NCBI GenBank assembly: GCA_030425205.1
Contig: JAUIAP010000002.1
Location: 310,001-374,000 of the forward strand
From: Anaerolineae bacterium
GTDB lineage: Bacteria > Chloroflexota > Anaerolineae > Promineifilales > Promineifilaceae
DNA length: 64,000 bases
Direction of reading: 5' to 3'
The notes under the pieces were generated by a model that was given only the letters and a program-made list of their open reading frames with translations, did not search any database and was not told the origin of the DNA. Below are positions 44,598 through 53,678 of the stretch, one piece after another. A program made the translations under genes and the position numbers. The stretch's first letter is position 1; every line of letters begins with the position of its first letter.

Positions 44598-45572
44598 TTA
44601 TGCCCCTCCTCCCTCTGGATAAATATGATCATAAAGCGAATCCAACGCGGGATCGGGTGACTCATTTGCAAACTCAACGGCTGCGTCTACCTCTTGCTGC
44701 ACGTCGTCTTGAATTGCCTTGAGATCGCTTTCACTCACGTCGAAGTTTTCGAGGAGGTGTCTTTGTAGATTGGCGATAGGATCATTGGTGCCGCGCCATT
44801 CGTCCAACTCTTCGCGAGTACGATATTTGGTGCGGTCGCCGATGCTGTGACCTTCATAACGATAGGTCATCATTTCAAGTAAACGGGGGCCATTGCCGGC
44901 GCGGATTTCGGCAAGTTCGGCCGATGTTGCCTCATAAACCGCCAAAATATCCTGTCCATCAACCTGCCGCGCTGGAATCTCATACCCAGCCGCCTTTTTC
45001 GTGATGCTGTCGACGGCCGACGCCTTGTCAATCACCGTCCCCATCCCGTATTTGTTGTTCTCTGTGACGAAGAGAACGGGGAGTCCCCAGACTTTTGCCA
45101 TATTTGCCGCTTCGTGGAAGTAGCCGATATTGGTCGCGCCTTCGCCAAAGTAGGTGAGTGAGGCGTTATCTGACTTGCGATATTTCTCCGCAAGCGCAAA
45201 ACCGACACCGAGTGGGATTTGTCCACCAACGATGCCATAGCCACCCCAAAACAGCTTGTCTTTGTCAGCAATGTGCATCGAGCCGCCGCGTCCACCGCTT
45301 GCGCCCGTCGCCTTGCCCATCAATTCCGCCATCACATACTTAGCATCAATGCCGCACGCCAGCGCATGGGCATGATCGCGGTACGCCGTGATGACGTGGT
45401 CGCCCTCTTGTCGCGCCATAATTGTGCCGACGGCGACAGCCTCCTGTCCGATGTAGAGGTGGAGAAACCCCTTAATTTTTCCTTCGAGTTGGTACAGTTC
45501 ATCGCAGCGCTCCTCAAAACGGCGAATCAAAACCATCATTCTGTACCACTCCAATAATGTACTTTTGTCCAT
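44598..45572 (-). CDS. pdhA: Pyruvate dehydrogenase E1 component, alpha subunit
   Basis: A 324-residue E1-alpha starting MDKSTLLEWYRMM, with AAGGAG five bases upstream. ThDP-binding motif: GGYGIVGGQIPLG followed by LTYFGEGATNIGYFHEAANMA and VTENNKYGMGT (the GDG...NN motif has GEG here, as in several E1-alpha proteins). The phosphorylation-loop-type segment YRYEGHSIGDRTKYRTREE is present. First gene of the pdhABC operon; the upstream spacer has repeated ACGATAA boxes that may regulate it. Confidence 0.93.
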   Translation of the reverse strand: MDKSTLLEWYRMMVLIRRFEERCDELYQLEGKIKGFLHLYIGQEAVAVGTIMARQEGDHVITAYRDHAHALACGIDAKYVMAELMGKATGASGGRGGSMHIADKDKLFWGGYGIVGGQIPLGVGFALAEKYRKSDNASLTYFGEGATNIGYFHEAANMAKVWGLPVLFVTENNKYGMGTVIDKASAVDSITKKAAGYEIPARQVDGQDILAVYEATSAELAEIRAGNGPRLLEMMTYRYEGHSIGDRTKYRTREELDEWRGTNDPIANLQRHLLENFDVSESDLKAIQDDVQQEVDAAVEFANESPDPALDSLYDHIYPEGGGA

Positions 45573-45581
45573 ATGAACTCC

Positions 45582-45687
45582 TTATCGTTAGAATCCTAGA
45601 AAATGTGTATCGGGATTGATACGTCCAGATACGACTTCTTATCGTGTGAAGTGGTGATTTATGTGCTAATCGTGGGGATATTATCGT
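45582..45687 (-). promoter_or_regulatory. Repeated ACGATAA boxes upstream of pdhA
   Basis: Reading the minus strand, ACGATAA occurs at complement 45681-45687, 45639-45645 and 45582-45588, with a variant ACGATTA at 45667-45673. GTATC-GGGATT-GATAC (45607-45622) is a small inverted repeat in between. These may be binding sites for a regulator of the operon; no -35/-10 pair was fixed. Confidence 0.4.
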
Positions 45688-45814
45688 GTATATAGCTCTC
45701 TTTAACCAGTTTAACAGGCAGATTGAAAACAGCGTAGGATGCGCTGCTGAATTAAATTAGATATTGATTTTGAATTGATTGGGCATGGACGTTCCTGTCG
45801 ATTTGATTCGGGGG

Positions 45815-47302
45815 CTAGTATACAGGTTTTTCGACAGGAATGTAGACATTAAATTCAGTTTGCTGAGATTGGGACGTGACGGTGATTTTGCCATGATGGG
45901 CAGCAACGATGGCGTGAACGATGGCGAGTCCAAGTCCACTGCCGGGATAGGGGGCCGCATTGGGGGCGCGATGAAATCGGCCGAAAATTCCCTCAACATC
46001 CGTGATCCCAATCCCCGTATCACGCACTTGCAGCATCCCATCGGCCGATAGTTCAACGGTGACCTGTCCACCCGCTGGCGTAAATTTAAGCGCGTTGTCT
46101 AATAAATTATCAAACACCTGCTGTAACTGTGCCGCATTTCCATTGACCCAAACGGAATGATCGGGCAATGAAAACCTGAAATCGATCTCCGCCTGTTCTG
46201 CCCGTGCCGCGATCAATTCAAAGCGCGAACGCAGCAATGCGGTCCAGTCTATTATTGTCATAGCGGGAGATTGCAGCGCGTTATCTAAGCGGGAGAGCGT
46301 CAGTAAATCTTCGCTGATGCGCTGTAAGTGGCGCACCTGCTGCTGTGCGGCTGCGGTGTGGTTGTCGGGCTGTCTAATCAGTTCGAGTCGGGTTCGTAGG
46401 GCGGTCAATGGCGTATGCAGTTCATGCGCTGCATCGGCGACAAACTGTTGCAACGTCGCAATCGTGCGCTCAACCTGATCGGCCATTTGGTTGAATGTCT
46501 GACCTAATTCGCCTAACTCGTCGCGTCGGACAATCGCCGTGCGCGTTGATAAATCGCCCGCCGCCATTTCACGTGCCGATTGGGTTAGCGATGTCAATGG
46601 GCGCGTCAAACGTGCGCTGGCAAACCAGCCGACCAATGCGGCCAGCAGGACGGCCACCAGACCAGCCACGCCGATTCCCCACGTAACACTTTGCAAAATG
46701 GTGCGACCATAGGCGAGGCCACTCGAAAGCTCAACCCGACCAACCGCTTGGCGCTGTAAGTTGTAAATGGGTGCGCTGGCGATCTGTGCAGAGCGGGGCG
46801 TTTCGGCCGAATCGCCCCCCACAAACGCCAATGGCCCGATGATTCCCTCGACCTCTTCTTCCTCGCCCAGCAGAGTCGTCTCCTGTGTAATGCTCCCCTG
46901 CGAATCTTCAAGCACCAGTAACGTCGTGCGTGAGTCTGTCCCAAAAGTCTGCCGCACTGATTGCAGTACGTCGTCTAACTGGACTTCAAACGTCGTTGAC
47001 GCGACCGCCTGATGGGATTGTGGCGAACCTGAATCGACCAATGGCTCCCCTGCCGCATCAAAAATGACTACGCGTGTCTGTGTTAAAAAGGAGAACACAT
47101 TGACTTGAGTCTGTAGTCGTTCCCTATCATCAATAAAATCGATTGCCACCTCGGCAATCGCCTTTGCGTTGCGTTCGACATATTGTTGCTCTTGCGCATC
47201 ATAGTAGGCACGCAGTGTTGCCAGCAGCACGATTGAAACAGCCAAAACCGCTATCAGGGCGATAGCGGCATAGGTGAGGGAGAGTTGTTTTCTGATCGAC
47301 AC
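45815..47302 (-). CDS. Membrane sensor histidine kinase (HAMP-HisKA-HATPase)
   Basis: A 495-residue kinase starting at GTG. TM1 ~10-30 (SLTYAAIALIAVLAVSIVLLA), an extracytoplasmic sensor ~35-200, TM2 ~205-228 (GIGVAGLVAVLLAALVGWF), HAMP ~228-282, HisKA with His293 in DAAHELHTPL, HATPase with N box DNLLDNALKF and G boxes DTGIGI and GSGLGLAIV. It is the third gene of a run with the OmpR-type regulator (48156-48854) and a small secreted protein in between, so kinase and regulator are a likely pair. Signal unknown. Confidence 0.93.
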   Translation of the reverse strand: MSIRKQLSLTYAAIALIAVLAVSIVLLATLRAYYDAQEQQYVERNAKAIAEVAIDFIDDRERLQTQVNVFSFLTQTRVVIFDAAGEPLVDSGSPQSHQAVASTTFEVQLDDVLQSVRQTFGTDSRTTLLVLEDSQGSITQETTLLGEEEEVEGIIGPLAFVGGDSAETPRSAQIASAPIYNLQRQAVGRVELSSGLAYGRTILQSVTWGIGVAGLVAVLLAALVGWFASARLTRPLTSLTQSAREMAAGDLSTRTAIVRRDELGELGQTFNQMADQVERTIATLQQFVADAAHELHTPLTALRTRLELIRQPDNHTAAAQQQVRHLQRISEDLLTLSRLDNALQSPAMTIIDWTALLRSRFELIAARAEQAEIDFRFSLPDHSVWVNGNAAQLQQVFDNLLDNALKFTPAGGQVTVELSADGMLQVRDTGIGITDVEGIFGRFHRAPNAAPYPGSGLGLAIVHAIVAAHHGKITVTSQSQQTEFNVYIPVEKPVY

Positions 47303-47321
47303 GATTAATACTAAACAGTGG

Positions 47322-47363
47322 GTCGGTGAGCGGGAAAGGTTGTTTTATTTCCCGCTCACCGAC
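47322..47363. other. Perfect 16-bp hairpin upstream of the kinase gene
   Basis: GTCGGTGAGCGGGAAA (47322-47337)/TTTCCCGCTCACCGAC (47348-47363), 10-nt loop, in the 67-bp gap between the secreted protein gene and the kinase gene. No U-run follows on the minus strand, so it looks more like an RNA stability or processing element that could set kinase levels below those of the upstream gene. Confidence 0.7.
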
Positions 47364-47369
47364 GACTAT

Positions 47370-47960
47370 CTACTTGATCGCTTCGTATACCAGTACATCT
47401 GCCACCAAAACGCCATCGTCAAACGTTCCCCATGCGCGGATATAGGTGTTGTCGGTGAGTTCATCGAGCGAGCCAGCAACGACGCTGCTTGGAATTGTGA
47501 CTGACCCTGCTGCTAACATCTCGGCCGTCACGTCAGGATGCTCTGTGATGTCAGCGTAGATGGTTGTTGCATCGGTGACGCGCAGCTGCACTTCGTCACC
47601 ACTGTGCGATGCGTTGATGGTGGTGACGGGTTCTGCGTCGTTGATGGCTTCGACACTGGCCTCGACTTCGATGGCACCTTCGCCAACGGTCAGCAGATCG
47701 CCAGCGCGGGCGACAAACAGACCAGCACGGTTGGGCGTTGTGTCTGGCAGTTCGTCTGCCCGTTCAAACGTCATTTCGACCGTGCCGCTCGTTGTCTCGC
47801 CATTGATATTCTCTTCAACGGCAATGATGATCGTCTTGTCGCCGCTGCCACTGATCGCTTGTGCGGCGACGGGTTGACCGTTAAAAAGGGCCGTGTAGAT
47901 GCCAAAGGCACTGATGGCGACGACAAAAACTGCAAGTGAAAGTGTGAATAATTTTCGCAT
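47370..47960 (-). CDS. Small secreted protein of unknown function
   Basis: A 196-residue protein; ATG is preceded by GGAGG. Signal peptide ~1-34 (KLFTLSLAVFVVAISAFGIYTALF, cleavage near VAAQA). The mature part is beta-rich and acidic with two similar halves: IIIAVEENINGETTSGTVEMTF and VQLRVTDATTIYADITEHPDV, then AWGTFDDGVLVADVLVYE. The last segment resembles DUF5666/OB-type repeats (TIYADI ... VRAWGTFDDGVLVA), a tentative reading. It lies between the response regulator and the kinase gene, so it may be a ligand or periplasmic modulator of the kinase (inference). Confidence 0.75.
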   Translation of the reverse strand: MRKLFTLSLAVFVVAISAFGIYTALFNGQPVAAQAISGSGDKTIIIAVEENINGETTSGTVEMTFERADELPDTTPNRAGLFVARAGDLLTVGEGAIEVEASVEAINDAEPVTTINASHSGDEVQLRVTDATTIYADITEHPDVTAEMLAAGSVTIPSSVVAGSLDELTDNTYIRAWGTFDDGVLVADVLVYEAIK

Positions 47961-48080
47961 GATAGTGAACCTCCGTGTTCTTAAAGTTTGCTGCGATGAT
48001 TTAAGTATAGGAGGGCGGAATTGCAGCGGGGTTGCGGGGTGGTTACGGAGTTGTAATCTTTGGTAACGGTTTGGGAGCGG

Positions 48081-48153
48081 ATTGCGACGGTGCGTATTGC
48101 GTGTTGCGTATTGCGTGGTGCGTATCCAGAGGTATTATGCTCCACGCAATATG
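48081..48153. repeat. Heptamer-periodic repeat (GCGTATT units) with short inverted arm
   Basis: GCGTATT, GCGTGTT, GCGTATT, GCGTGGT, GCGTATC follow each other every 7 bases (48092-48126), and CCACGCAATATG (48142-48153) gives the complementary arm. Sister of the copy at 28811-28869. Confidence 0.82.
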
Positions 48154-48155
48154 TC

Positions 48156-48854
48156 TTATCCCGCGTAGTCATTCAAGCGATAGCCAATTCCCGGCACTGT
48201 TAAAATGATCGTTGGCGCGCTCGGTTCAGGCTCGACTTTTTCGCGTAGTCGACGAATATGTACATTGACGGTACGTTCGTTTTCGACGCCATGCACATCG
48301 TCCCAGACGGCGGCGAGCAGTTGACGGCGCGAAAGGGCTTGTCCAGCATGTTTGGCGAGATAGACGAAGAGACGATATTCAGTGGGGGTTAGGTTGAGCG
48401 GGGTGTTGGCGCGGCGAATTTCGGCCGATTCCATATCTACCACCAAGTCGGCAACATGCAATAGATTACTCTCTCCGCTCGCCAGCTCCCCATAGGCGCG
48501 CCGCAAATTTGCCCGCACCCGCGCCACCAGTTCGCGCAAACTGTATGGCTTTGTCATGTAATCGTCTGCACCCATCTCCAGCCCCAGCACTTTGTCCAAC
48601 TCATCACGGCGTGCCGTCAACATCAAAACGGGCATTTTCATTCCTGCTTGGCGCAACTGACGGCAAACGTCAAACCCAGTTATATCGGGCAGGCGCACAT
48701 CAAGAATGATCATCTCTGGCGCGTGAATGCGTGCCGCGGTCAGACCATCCGCGCCGGTGCTGCGCCAGTGCACGCTATACCCTTCCTGAACCAAGCCGTC
48801 GCGCAGACTGCTGGCGACGGCAGGATCATCTTCAATCAATAGGAGTTCCGTCAT
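48156..48854 (-). CDS. OmpR-family response regulator
   Basis: About 232 residues from ATG 48854 (ACGGAG upstream); the longer frame is rejected because it overlaps the preceding gene. Receiver: LLIEDDPAVASSLRDGL, Asp in MIILDVRLPDI, Thr in LMLTARRDELD, Lys in MTKPYSLREL. DNA-binding wing: NLTPTEYRLFVYLAKHAGQALSRRQLL and VNVHIRRLREKVEPEP..VPGIGYRL. Its start overlaps the stop of the upstream secreted protein gene (ATGA), so it is translationally coupled to it. Probable partner of the kinase at 45815-47302. Confidence 0.93.
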   Translation of the reverse strand: MTELLLIEDDPAVASSLRDGLVQEGYSVHWRSTGADGLTAARIHAPEMIILDVRLPDITGFDVCRQLRQAGMKMPVLMLTARRDELDKVLGLEMGADDYMTKPYSLRELVARVRANLRRAYGELASGESNLLHVADLVVDMESAEIRRANTPLNLTPTEYRLFVYLAKHAGQALSRRQLLAAVWDDVHGVENERTVNVHIRRLREKVEPEPSAPTIILTVPGIGYRLNDYAG

Positions 48855-49210
48855 CGACTCCGTCTCCGTAACCACAGTGATAGGCAAAACAGCGTTAAGG
48901 CAAGCGTAGTGAGTAGCCAAAATGGTGTGACGTTAATTTCGGCCGATTCTCCCAACAGTTTAACTGCCGTCGGTGTTCCCTGCCCTCCCGCAAAATAAAA
49001 TCCATTCGAGAGTCTGAAACTCCCGCTCGTTAGCTGGCTTGTGGCGGGCTGTCCGAACGTGCCACGCACGTGGAAGTTCGTCGAGCTTGCCGTTGCACTG
49101 CTGACCACCACCGAGCGTTGCTTAACAAAGTTGGGAGATGATCCCTGAGCCGCGACAAGCCCAATGGGAACGATTGCGATTAGGAATAAAAATAGCACGA
49201 TGCGTTTCAT
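48851..49210 (-). CDS. Small exported protein with C-terminal membrane anchor and Arg cluster
   Basis: A 119-residue protein: signal peptide ~1-22 (KRIVLFLFLIAIVPIGLVAAQG), a Ser/Thr/Gly-rich middle with the phrase SSTNFHVRGTFGQPATSQLTSGSFRLSNGFY, then a C-terminal hydrophobic segment (FWLLTTLALTLFCLSLWL) ending in RRRSR. This tripartite layout matches substrates of sortase-like or exosortase-like systems, but no LPXTG or PEP motif is seen. The middle phrase resembles a repeat common in secreted Chloroflexota proteins (VRGTFGQP...TSG.F.L..GF, from memory). Overlaps the response regulator start by four bases. Confidence 0.75.
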   Translation of the reverse strand: MKRIVLFLFLIAIVPIGLVAAQGSSPNFVKQRSVVVSSATASSTNFHVRGTFGQPATSQLTSGSFRLSNGFYFAGGQGTPTAVKLLGESAEINVTPFWLLTTLALTLFCLSLWLRRRSR

Positions 49211-49219
49211 GATGGTCTC

Positions 49220-50683
49220 CTAATCGACATCGACGAAAACGGGGATCGTTCCATTTTCGACATCTATTTCGCCCGCGACCTTTCCGATCACAATGCCGTC
49301 ATCACTCGACCGACCCAGTGTACCATCGGCCGAAATTGCAATCTTATCCCCAATCTGAAAACTCGTTCCACGCGCAAGGCTCGACACGTTGACGGCGGGG
49401 GCTAATCCATTCGTGATGACGATAAAGTAGCCGTTGGGTGCAATTGTGCCGCTGGTGGGGTTGAAATCGACGTAGCTGCTGCCATCGTGGTCGGTGATAG
49501 TTTCAGCCGAAATCGCCTCCCCTGCCACCCCGACGACACCGTTACGATTTTCCGCGTCCACCTTTGCCAACCCCAACAATGCTTCTCCATTCTCTGGATT
49601 TTCTGCCACCCCGACTATCGCCACCAGATCACCGGGCGCAATCGTTGCTGTGCCTAAGTTGACAACGAGCGACTGCGTTCGCCCACCACGATCTATGACG
49701 TTGGATGCGCTGATCCCAGCCCCTAAGCCAAAGTAGGCATCATATTGACCACTTTTCCCCGTGACATACATTCCGCGATAGTTGGTACTATAAATCCTTG
49801 CGCCATAACCCGCCTGATTTGATGGGTCGGTTCCGCGTGCATAAAGCCCTTTGCCACCTTCAAAATAACCGCCCTCGTTGAAGAAGCTATAGCTGTCGGA
49901 CGTATCTCCACGTCCGTAAACTCCCACGCCTCGATTGCTCTGTCCATAAACTCCGGGCGCAAGAATGTTGTCATGGGTACGGTCTGCACCACTATAGCCA
50001 TATGCACCAATTCCGTTGGTGCTATAAAAATACCCCCCATACCCTTCATTGGGGTTGCTGCCTCCGTCAAATCCATAAACAGCGTACCCATTCTGGGTTT
50101 GCCCATAGATGGCACGTCCGTTGTTAGCAAGTCCATAGATAGCGTTACCCGTCGTCGATTGACCCGTAATTGCACCCCGGTTAAACGCAAACCCATCATT
50201 ATTCATGTGAACCTCAACGGTGTAGTTGTTGAATGTATCGCTACCCGTCGCCTTGATGATTGCGCCGGGTCGCAGGGAATGGGCATACGGGGCAGGCAAA
50301 ATTTCTTGACGTGGCGTGAGCAGTTCACCGCTGACATATTGTGCCATCCAAAGTTCTTCGCCGTTGAAATTGGAGGGGTCAATCGCCAATCTTGTCTCAA
50401 ACAGGCCATCGGTCACGCCGACGTTGAATGTGCCGCTGTCCCAGAGCAGCGTGCCGCCAGCGGCAGCGTTATAGAGGATAAAGCGCATGGGGTATGTGCC
50501 GTTGAGCGCGTTGTTACTCGGGTTGGTGAGGTAACCTTGATAGGAAACTGCACCGTCCACAGCCGCGTCAGGAGCGCGATTTTCGGCCGAAATTAAGCTC
50601 GGCCAGTAGGCGCCCAGCGCGCCTAGAAAAATCATTGCCGCCGTAATTGTCAAAATCTGAGGAAATAAACTATGCTGTTTCAT
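49220..50683 (-). CDS. Large secreted protein with Gly/Tyr-rich repeats
   Basis: A 487-residue exported protein (signal anchor ~8-32). The N-terminal part (VSYQGYLTNPSNNALNGTYPMRFILYN..LLWDSG..GVTDGLFETRLA..ILPAPYAHSLRPG) is a common module of bacterial surface proteins. Residues ~165-300 have repeated units of the type AIYG-x3-NG-x-AVYG, each ~10-15 residues long, typical of beta-helix/tail-fibre-like folds. The C-terminal part (DLVAIVGVAEN..LLGLAKVDAENRNGVVGVAGEA) resembles fibre tip/peptidase S74-adjacent sequences. Nine bases upstream of the small exported protein; probably cotranscribed with the two-component genes. Surface adhesion or sheath role is inference. Confidence 0.75.
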   Translation of the reverse strand: MKQHSLFPQILTITAAMIFLGALGAYWPSLISAENRAPDAAVDGAVSYQGYLTNPSNNALNGTYPMRFILYNAAAGGTLLWDSGTFNVGVTDGLFETRLAIDPSNFNGEELWMAQYVSGELLTPRQEILPAPYAHSLRPGAIIKATGSDTFNNYTVEVHMNNDGFAFNRGAITGQSTTGNAIYGLANNGRAIYGQTQNGYAVYGFDGGSNPNEGYGGYFYSTNGIGAYGYSGADRTHDNILAPGVYGQSNRGVGVYGRGDTSDSYSFFNEGGYFEGGKGLYARGTDPSNQAGYGARIYSTNYRGMYVTGKSGQYDAYFGLGAGISASNVIDRGGRTQSLVVNLGTATIAPGDLVAIVGVAENPENGEALLGLAKVDAENRNGVVGVAGEAISAETITDHDGSSYVDFNPTSGTIAPNGYFIVITNGLAPAVNVSSLARGTSFQIGDKIAISADGTLGRSSDDGIVIGKVAGEIDVENGTIPVFVDVD

Positions 50684-50728
50684 TGAATAGGCTCCATGTC
50701 TAAGGGATCGTGAATGGGTATATCCTTG

Positions 50729-52777
50729 TTAATCGTTCTCTAATTGTAGTTGCAATATCAATGCTGGTTCATAATTTGGATCAACTGTTAAACTTTGCCG
50801 AACAGCAACACGTGCGGCCGCGAGGTTATTTTGTTGGAAGTAGGCCGTGGCAAGACCGAGATAGTTATCGGCCGAAGCTGTCCAGCGCACCGCCTCCAAA
50901 AACGCAGCCTCTGCACCCGTCGCATCGCCCATTTGCAGCCGCGCCCAGCCCAAAATTCCAAAGGCGACCCCGTCTGTTGCATCCAGATCGAAGGCATGTT
51001 CCGCTTGTTCAATTGCCAATGGAAACGCCCCTGCCCGCAGCGCAACATCGGCATAACGTTGATAGGTCAGGCCAATAGTTGGTGCCAGTTCAATCGCCTG
51101 TGCATAGGCGGCATAGGCCGCACTGATTTTGGCGGGATCGTTGTTGAATGCCCATGTTGCGTAAAGTGTGCCGAGTTGGTGCAGAATTTGTGGGTCTGAT
51201 GGGCGCAACGATTGGGCGTGTAGGAGGTGGTTTTCGGCCGAAATATATTCCCCCAGCTGCATCTCTGTCACACCCAACGCCACCCAATAGGCCGCACGTT
51301 GCGGCTGCCAGCTTGTCGCCGTCGCATATTGCACCGCGGCCCCATGCCAATCCCCTTGCCCCACTAGGCGCGTCCCTCGCCAACTCGCCGCATCCGCAAG
51401 TAAAGGCTTCCCACTCACTTGCCACCCCAAGCCAAATACGACAAGCACCCCAAGCCCCACACCCCAATAACGCCACCTTTCAGACTCGCCTTGATGCTCA
51501 CGTGGTGCGAGATTGGCATCAATCAGCGCAGATAACAGCACGGCCATTAGCAACCAAAATAACGTTGCCGTCGCGGCCACTTCAAATAAGAAGAGATTCC
51601 CCGCTAGCTGGGCGCAGATACTGGCGATACATGCTTGTAGCGTGCGGTTTTGGGTTTTTCGCTGTTGCCACAAAATGGTTCCCACTAGCGCAATCAAAAG
51701 TCCCGTTGCGACAACGCCATAAGACAACGACCAATCGAGCAGCCAGTTATGCGCCCGATCGACGATCAGTCCGCGCCCCTGATAGTACACAAGCTCTGGT
51801 GGGTAGACGGCTGGAAAAATGAGTTCCAGCGTATCGCCCCCGTACCCCAACCATGGACTGCGCCACAACAGCCCTAAGGATGCACGCCAAATCGTCCAGC
51901 GGGCAGCAATCGAGCCGCCACTTGCAATTCCGCGCATCACCACCCCTAACGTTCCCAGCAGTGTCAAAAATCCTAAACCGAGACCTATCCACAAACGCAA
52001 CGCGCTCCCTCGCGCCTTTGAAAGGGTGGAGTGGGAGGGGAGGGTTGTCTTCAACCATGCGAATATTGCCAACCCCACTGCTAACGCAATCAATCCTGCC
52101 CGCGCTCGCGTCCCCACAATTACGGCGACCTCAACTACCACTAACCCGGCCCATCCCAACTGCGCTAGCCCGTTTCTGCGCTCCTCTTCATGATTTTCAC
52201 GGACGATCTCCGCCAACGTCAATGGAACCAACATGGCGAGATAGGCAGCAGTGAAGTTCGATCGGCCGATCGTCGTCGCAATCCCCGTGCGCGCATCGGT
52301 CAACACCGAAAGCGGCTGCCAGCCCGCCAGCTGCGCCAGCCCAAACAGTCCAATCGGCACGCCCGTCCACACGATCACCCGCAACAGCCGCATGCGCATC
52401 TCGCGCGACAATTGCATCGACATGATCAAGAATAGCAGCAAATAGACGAGCTGCGTCACAGCCCCACCTGCGCGTTCAAGGCTGCCAAACGTTGCAATAT
52501 ACCGATTGTCGCTCAGAAGTGTTGAGAGTGTGATGATGCAGGCCAATGTCAGGCACAGAAGCATCACGTTGCGTGGCAGAGGGTTGTCTGGCTTCCGCCC
52601 GACGGTCGCGCCAAGCCAGATTGCCCCTAAAAGAAAAACAAGCGTCCGTAGCAGCCAAATTTTCGACGCTTCAAACTGCTGCTCAACCCATAGATTAACC
52701 CATAGTGGCGTGAGGAATGCGATTAAGAGCCAAATTGTCTCTTGCCATTGCAGCGGTCGATCTTGTTGTTTCCCCAT
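50729..52777 (-). CDS. O-antigen ligase/polymerase-like membrane protein with C-terminal TPR
   Basis: A 682-residue protein. About ten to twelve membrane segments span ~12-440; the Wzy_C/O-antigen ligase core region includes SNFTAAYLAMLVPLTLAEIV and the loop with LGYGGDTLELIFPAVYPPEL..DRAHNWLLDWSLSYGV, where RAHN is the typical conserved motif. Residues ~475-680 are TPR repeats (WVALGVTEMQLGEYISAENHL, QILHQLGTLYATWAFN, FGILGWARLQMGDATGAEAAF). Such proteins join or polymerise surface glycans. It lies between the SGNH hydrolase and secreted protein genes, fitting a cell-envelope cluster. Confidence 0.88.
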   Translation of the reverse strand: MGKQQDRPLQWQETIWLLIAFLTPLWVNLWVEQQFEASKIWLLRTLVFLLGAIWLGATVGRKPDNPLPRNVMLLCLTLACIITLSTLLSDNRYIATFGSLERAGGAVTQLVYLLLFLIMSMQLSREMRMRLLRVIVWTGVPIGLFGLAQLAGWQPLSVLTDARTGIATTIGRSNFTAAYLAMLVPLTLAEIVRENHEEERRNGLAQLGWAGLVVVEVAVIVGTRARAGLIALAVGLAIFAWLKTTLPSHSTLSKARGSALRLWIGLGLGFLTLLGTLGVVMRGIASGGSIAARWTIWRASLGLLWRSPWLGYGGDTLELIFPAVYPPELVYYQGRGLIVDRAHNWLLDWSLSYGVVATGLLIALVGTILWQQRKTQNRTLQACIASICAQLAGNLFLFEVAATATLFWLLMAVLLSALIDANLAPREHQGESERWRYWGVGLGVLVVFGLGWQVSGKPLLADAASWRGTRLVGQGDWHGAAVQYATATSWQPQRAAYWVALGVTEMQLGEYISAENHLLHAQSLRPSDPQILHQLGTLYATWAFNNDPAKISAAYAAYAQAIELAPTIGLTYQRYADVALRAGAFPLAIEQAEHAFDLDATDGVAFGILGWARLQMGDATGAEAAFLEAVRWTASADNYLGLATAYFQQNNLAAARVAVRQSLTVDPNYEPALILQLQLEND

Positions 52778-52797
52778 TCATAGTTAGCGTCGTTGAG

Positions 52798-53520
52798 TCA
52801 ATGATATGCTTCAACCAAGCTGTTTGCCCACTGACGATAGCCATTAACACCGGGATGAAAGCCATCGCTTGAAAAAAATTGTCGCGTTGCAACCCCATTA
52901 AACGGCAGAAAGCGCACATCGCCAAGTGTCGCGGCAACTTCGGCCGAAACGCCATTCAGCACGCGACCACGCAGGGCCAACATCTGTCGCAAAGGCATTG
53001 GCAACGTGGGGAACTGTTGAAATGGTGGTACGGCCGAAAGCAAGACGGGCGCACGGTTGGTCGTCGCCCAAATTGCGGCGATCAACTCTGACAAGTCGCG
53101 TCCCCATTGACTGCGGCGGCGCAGTTGCAGTGCATCGTTTGCGCCCAATGCGATCACTATCAGGTCAAATTCGATGCCCGTCAAGAGGGGGACTAGCTCT
53201 TCTCGTGCCTCTGCCGCACGAATGCCGCTGCGGGCGACAATGTGATAGTGAATCGGCCGATTTAACTTCTCTGCCAATCCACGCGCCGTTATCACCCCTA
53301 AACTTTCATCGACCGACTCAACCCCAACCCCTGCCGCCGTCGATTCACCAAAAACGAGCAGCGTGAACGGCTTCCCATCCCCCGCAATCACGCCAGACCG
53401 CTCACCTGTCGCCTCTGGCAACTGTGGAATGGTGCGCCGCAACTTCATCCCCTGCACGGCACAAATTGGCAGCGTCACGAGCGATGTAAGACTCGCAAAT
53501 TGTGTCAATTGTTTAATCAT
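52798..53520 (-). CDS. SGNH/GDSL hydrolase
   Basis: A 240-residue esterase-like protein; GGGAG precedes the ATG. Block I is FGESTAAGVGVES (GES instead of GDS, Ser conserved), block III is IALGANDAL (Gly and Asn) and block V is DGFHPGVNGY (Asp and His). The N terminus (TQFASLTSLVTLPICAVQG) is weakly hydrophobic and may be a signal anchor. It is 20 bp upstream of the O-antigen-ligase-like gene, so a role in acyl modification of envelope glycans is plausible (inference). Confidence 0.88.
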   Translation of the reverse strand: MIKQLTQFASLTSLVTLPICAVQGMKLRRTIPQLPEATGERSGVIAGDGKPFTLLVFGESTAAGVGVESVDESLGVITARGLAEKLNRPIHYHIVARSGIRAAEAREELVPLLTGIEFDLIVIALGANDALQLRRRSQWGRDLSELIAAIWATTNRAPVLLSAVPPFQQFPTLPMPLRQMLALRGRVLNGVSAEVAATLGDVRFLPFNGVATRQFFSSDGFHPGVNGYRQWANSLVEAYH

Positions 53521-53678
53521 AAGCTCCCTTTTAACATAGACTTTTTGTGCAAAGGCAAATTTTAGCGCAGCCGCCCTGCATATTGTCCCTGCTTAAAACG
53601 AGTTCGCTGATTTTGTCGCCAAATTCACTTGGAAAAGCGGCCGTCCACTACAGTCCGGCCACCTGATCCCAATGATTA

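Noticed and set aside
47322..47363. Classical terminator between secreted protein and kinase genes
   Set aside because: The stem is perfect but no U-run follows on the transcribed strand, so it is listed as an RNA structure instead.
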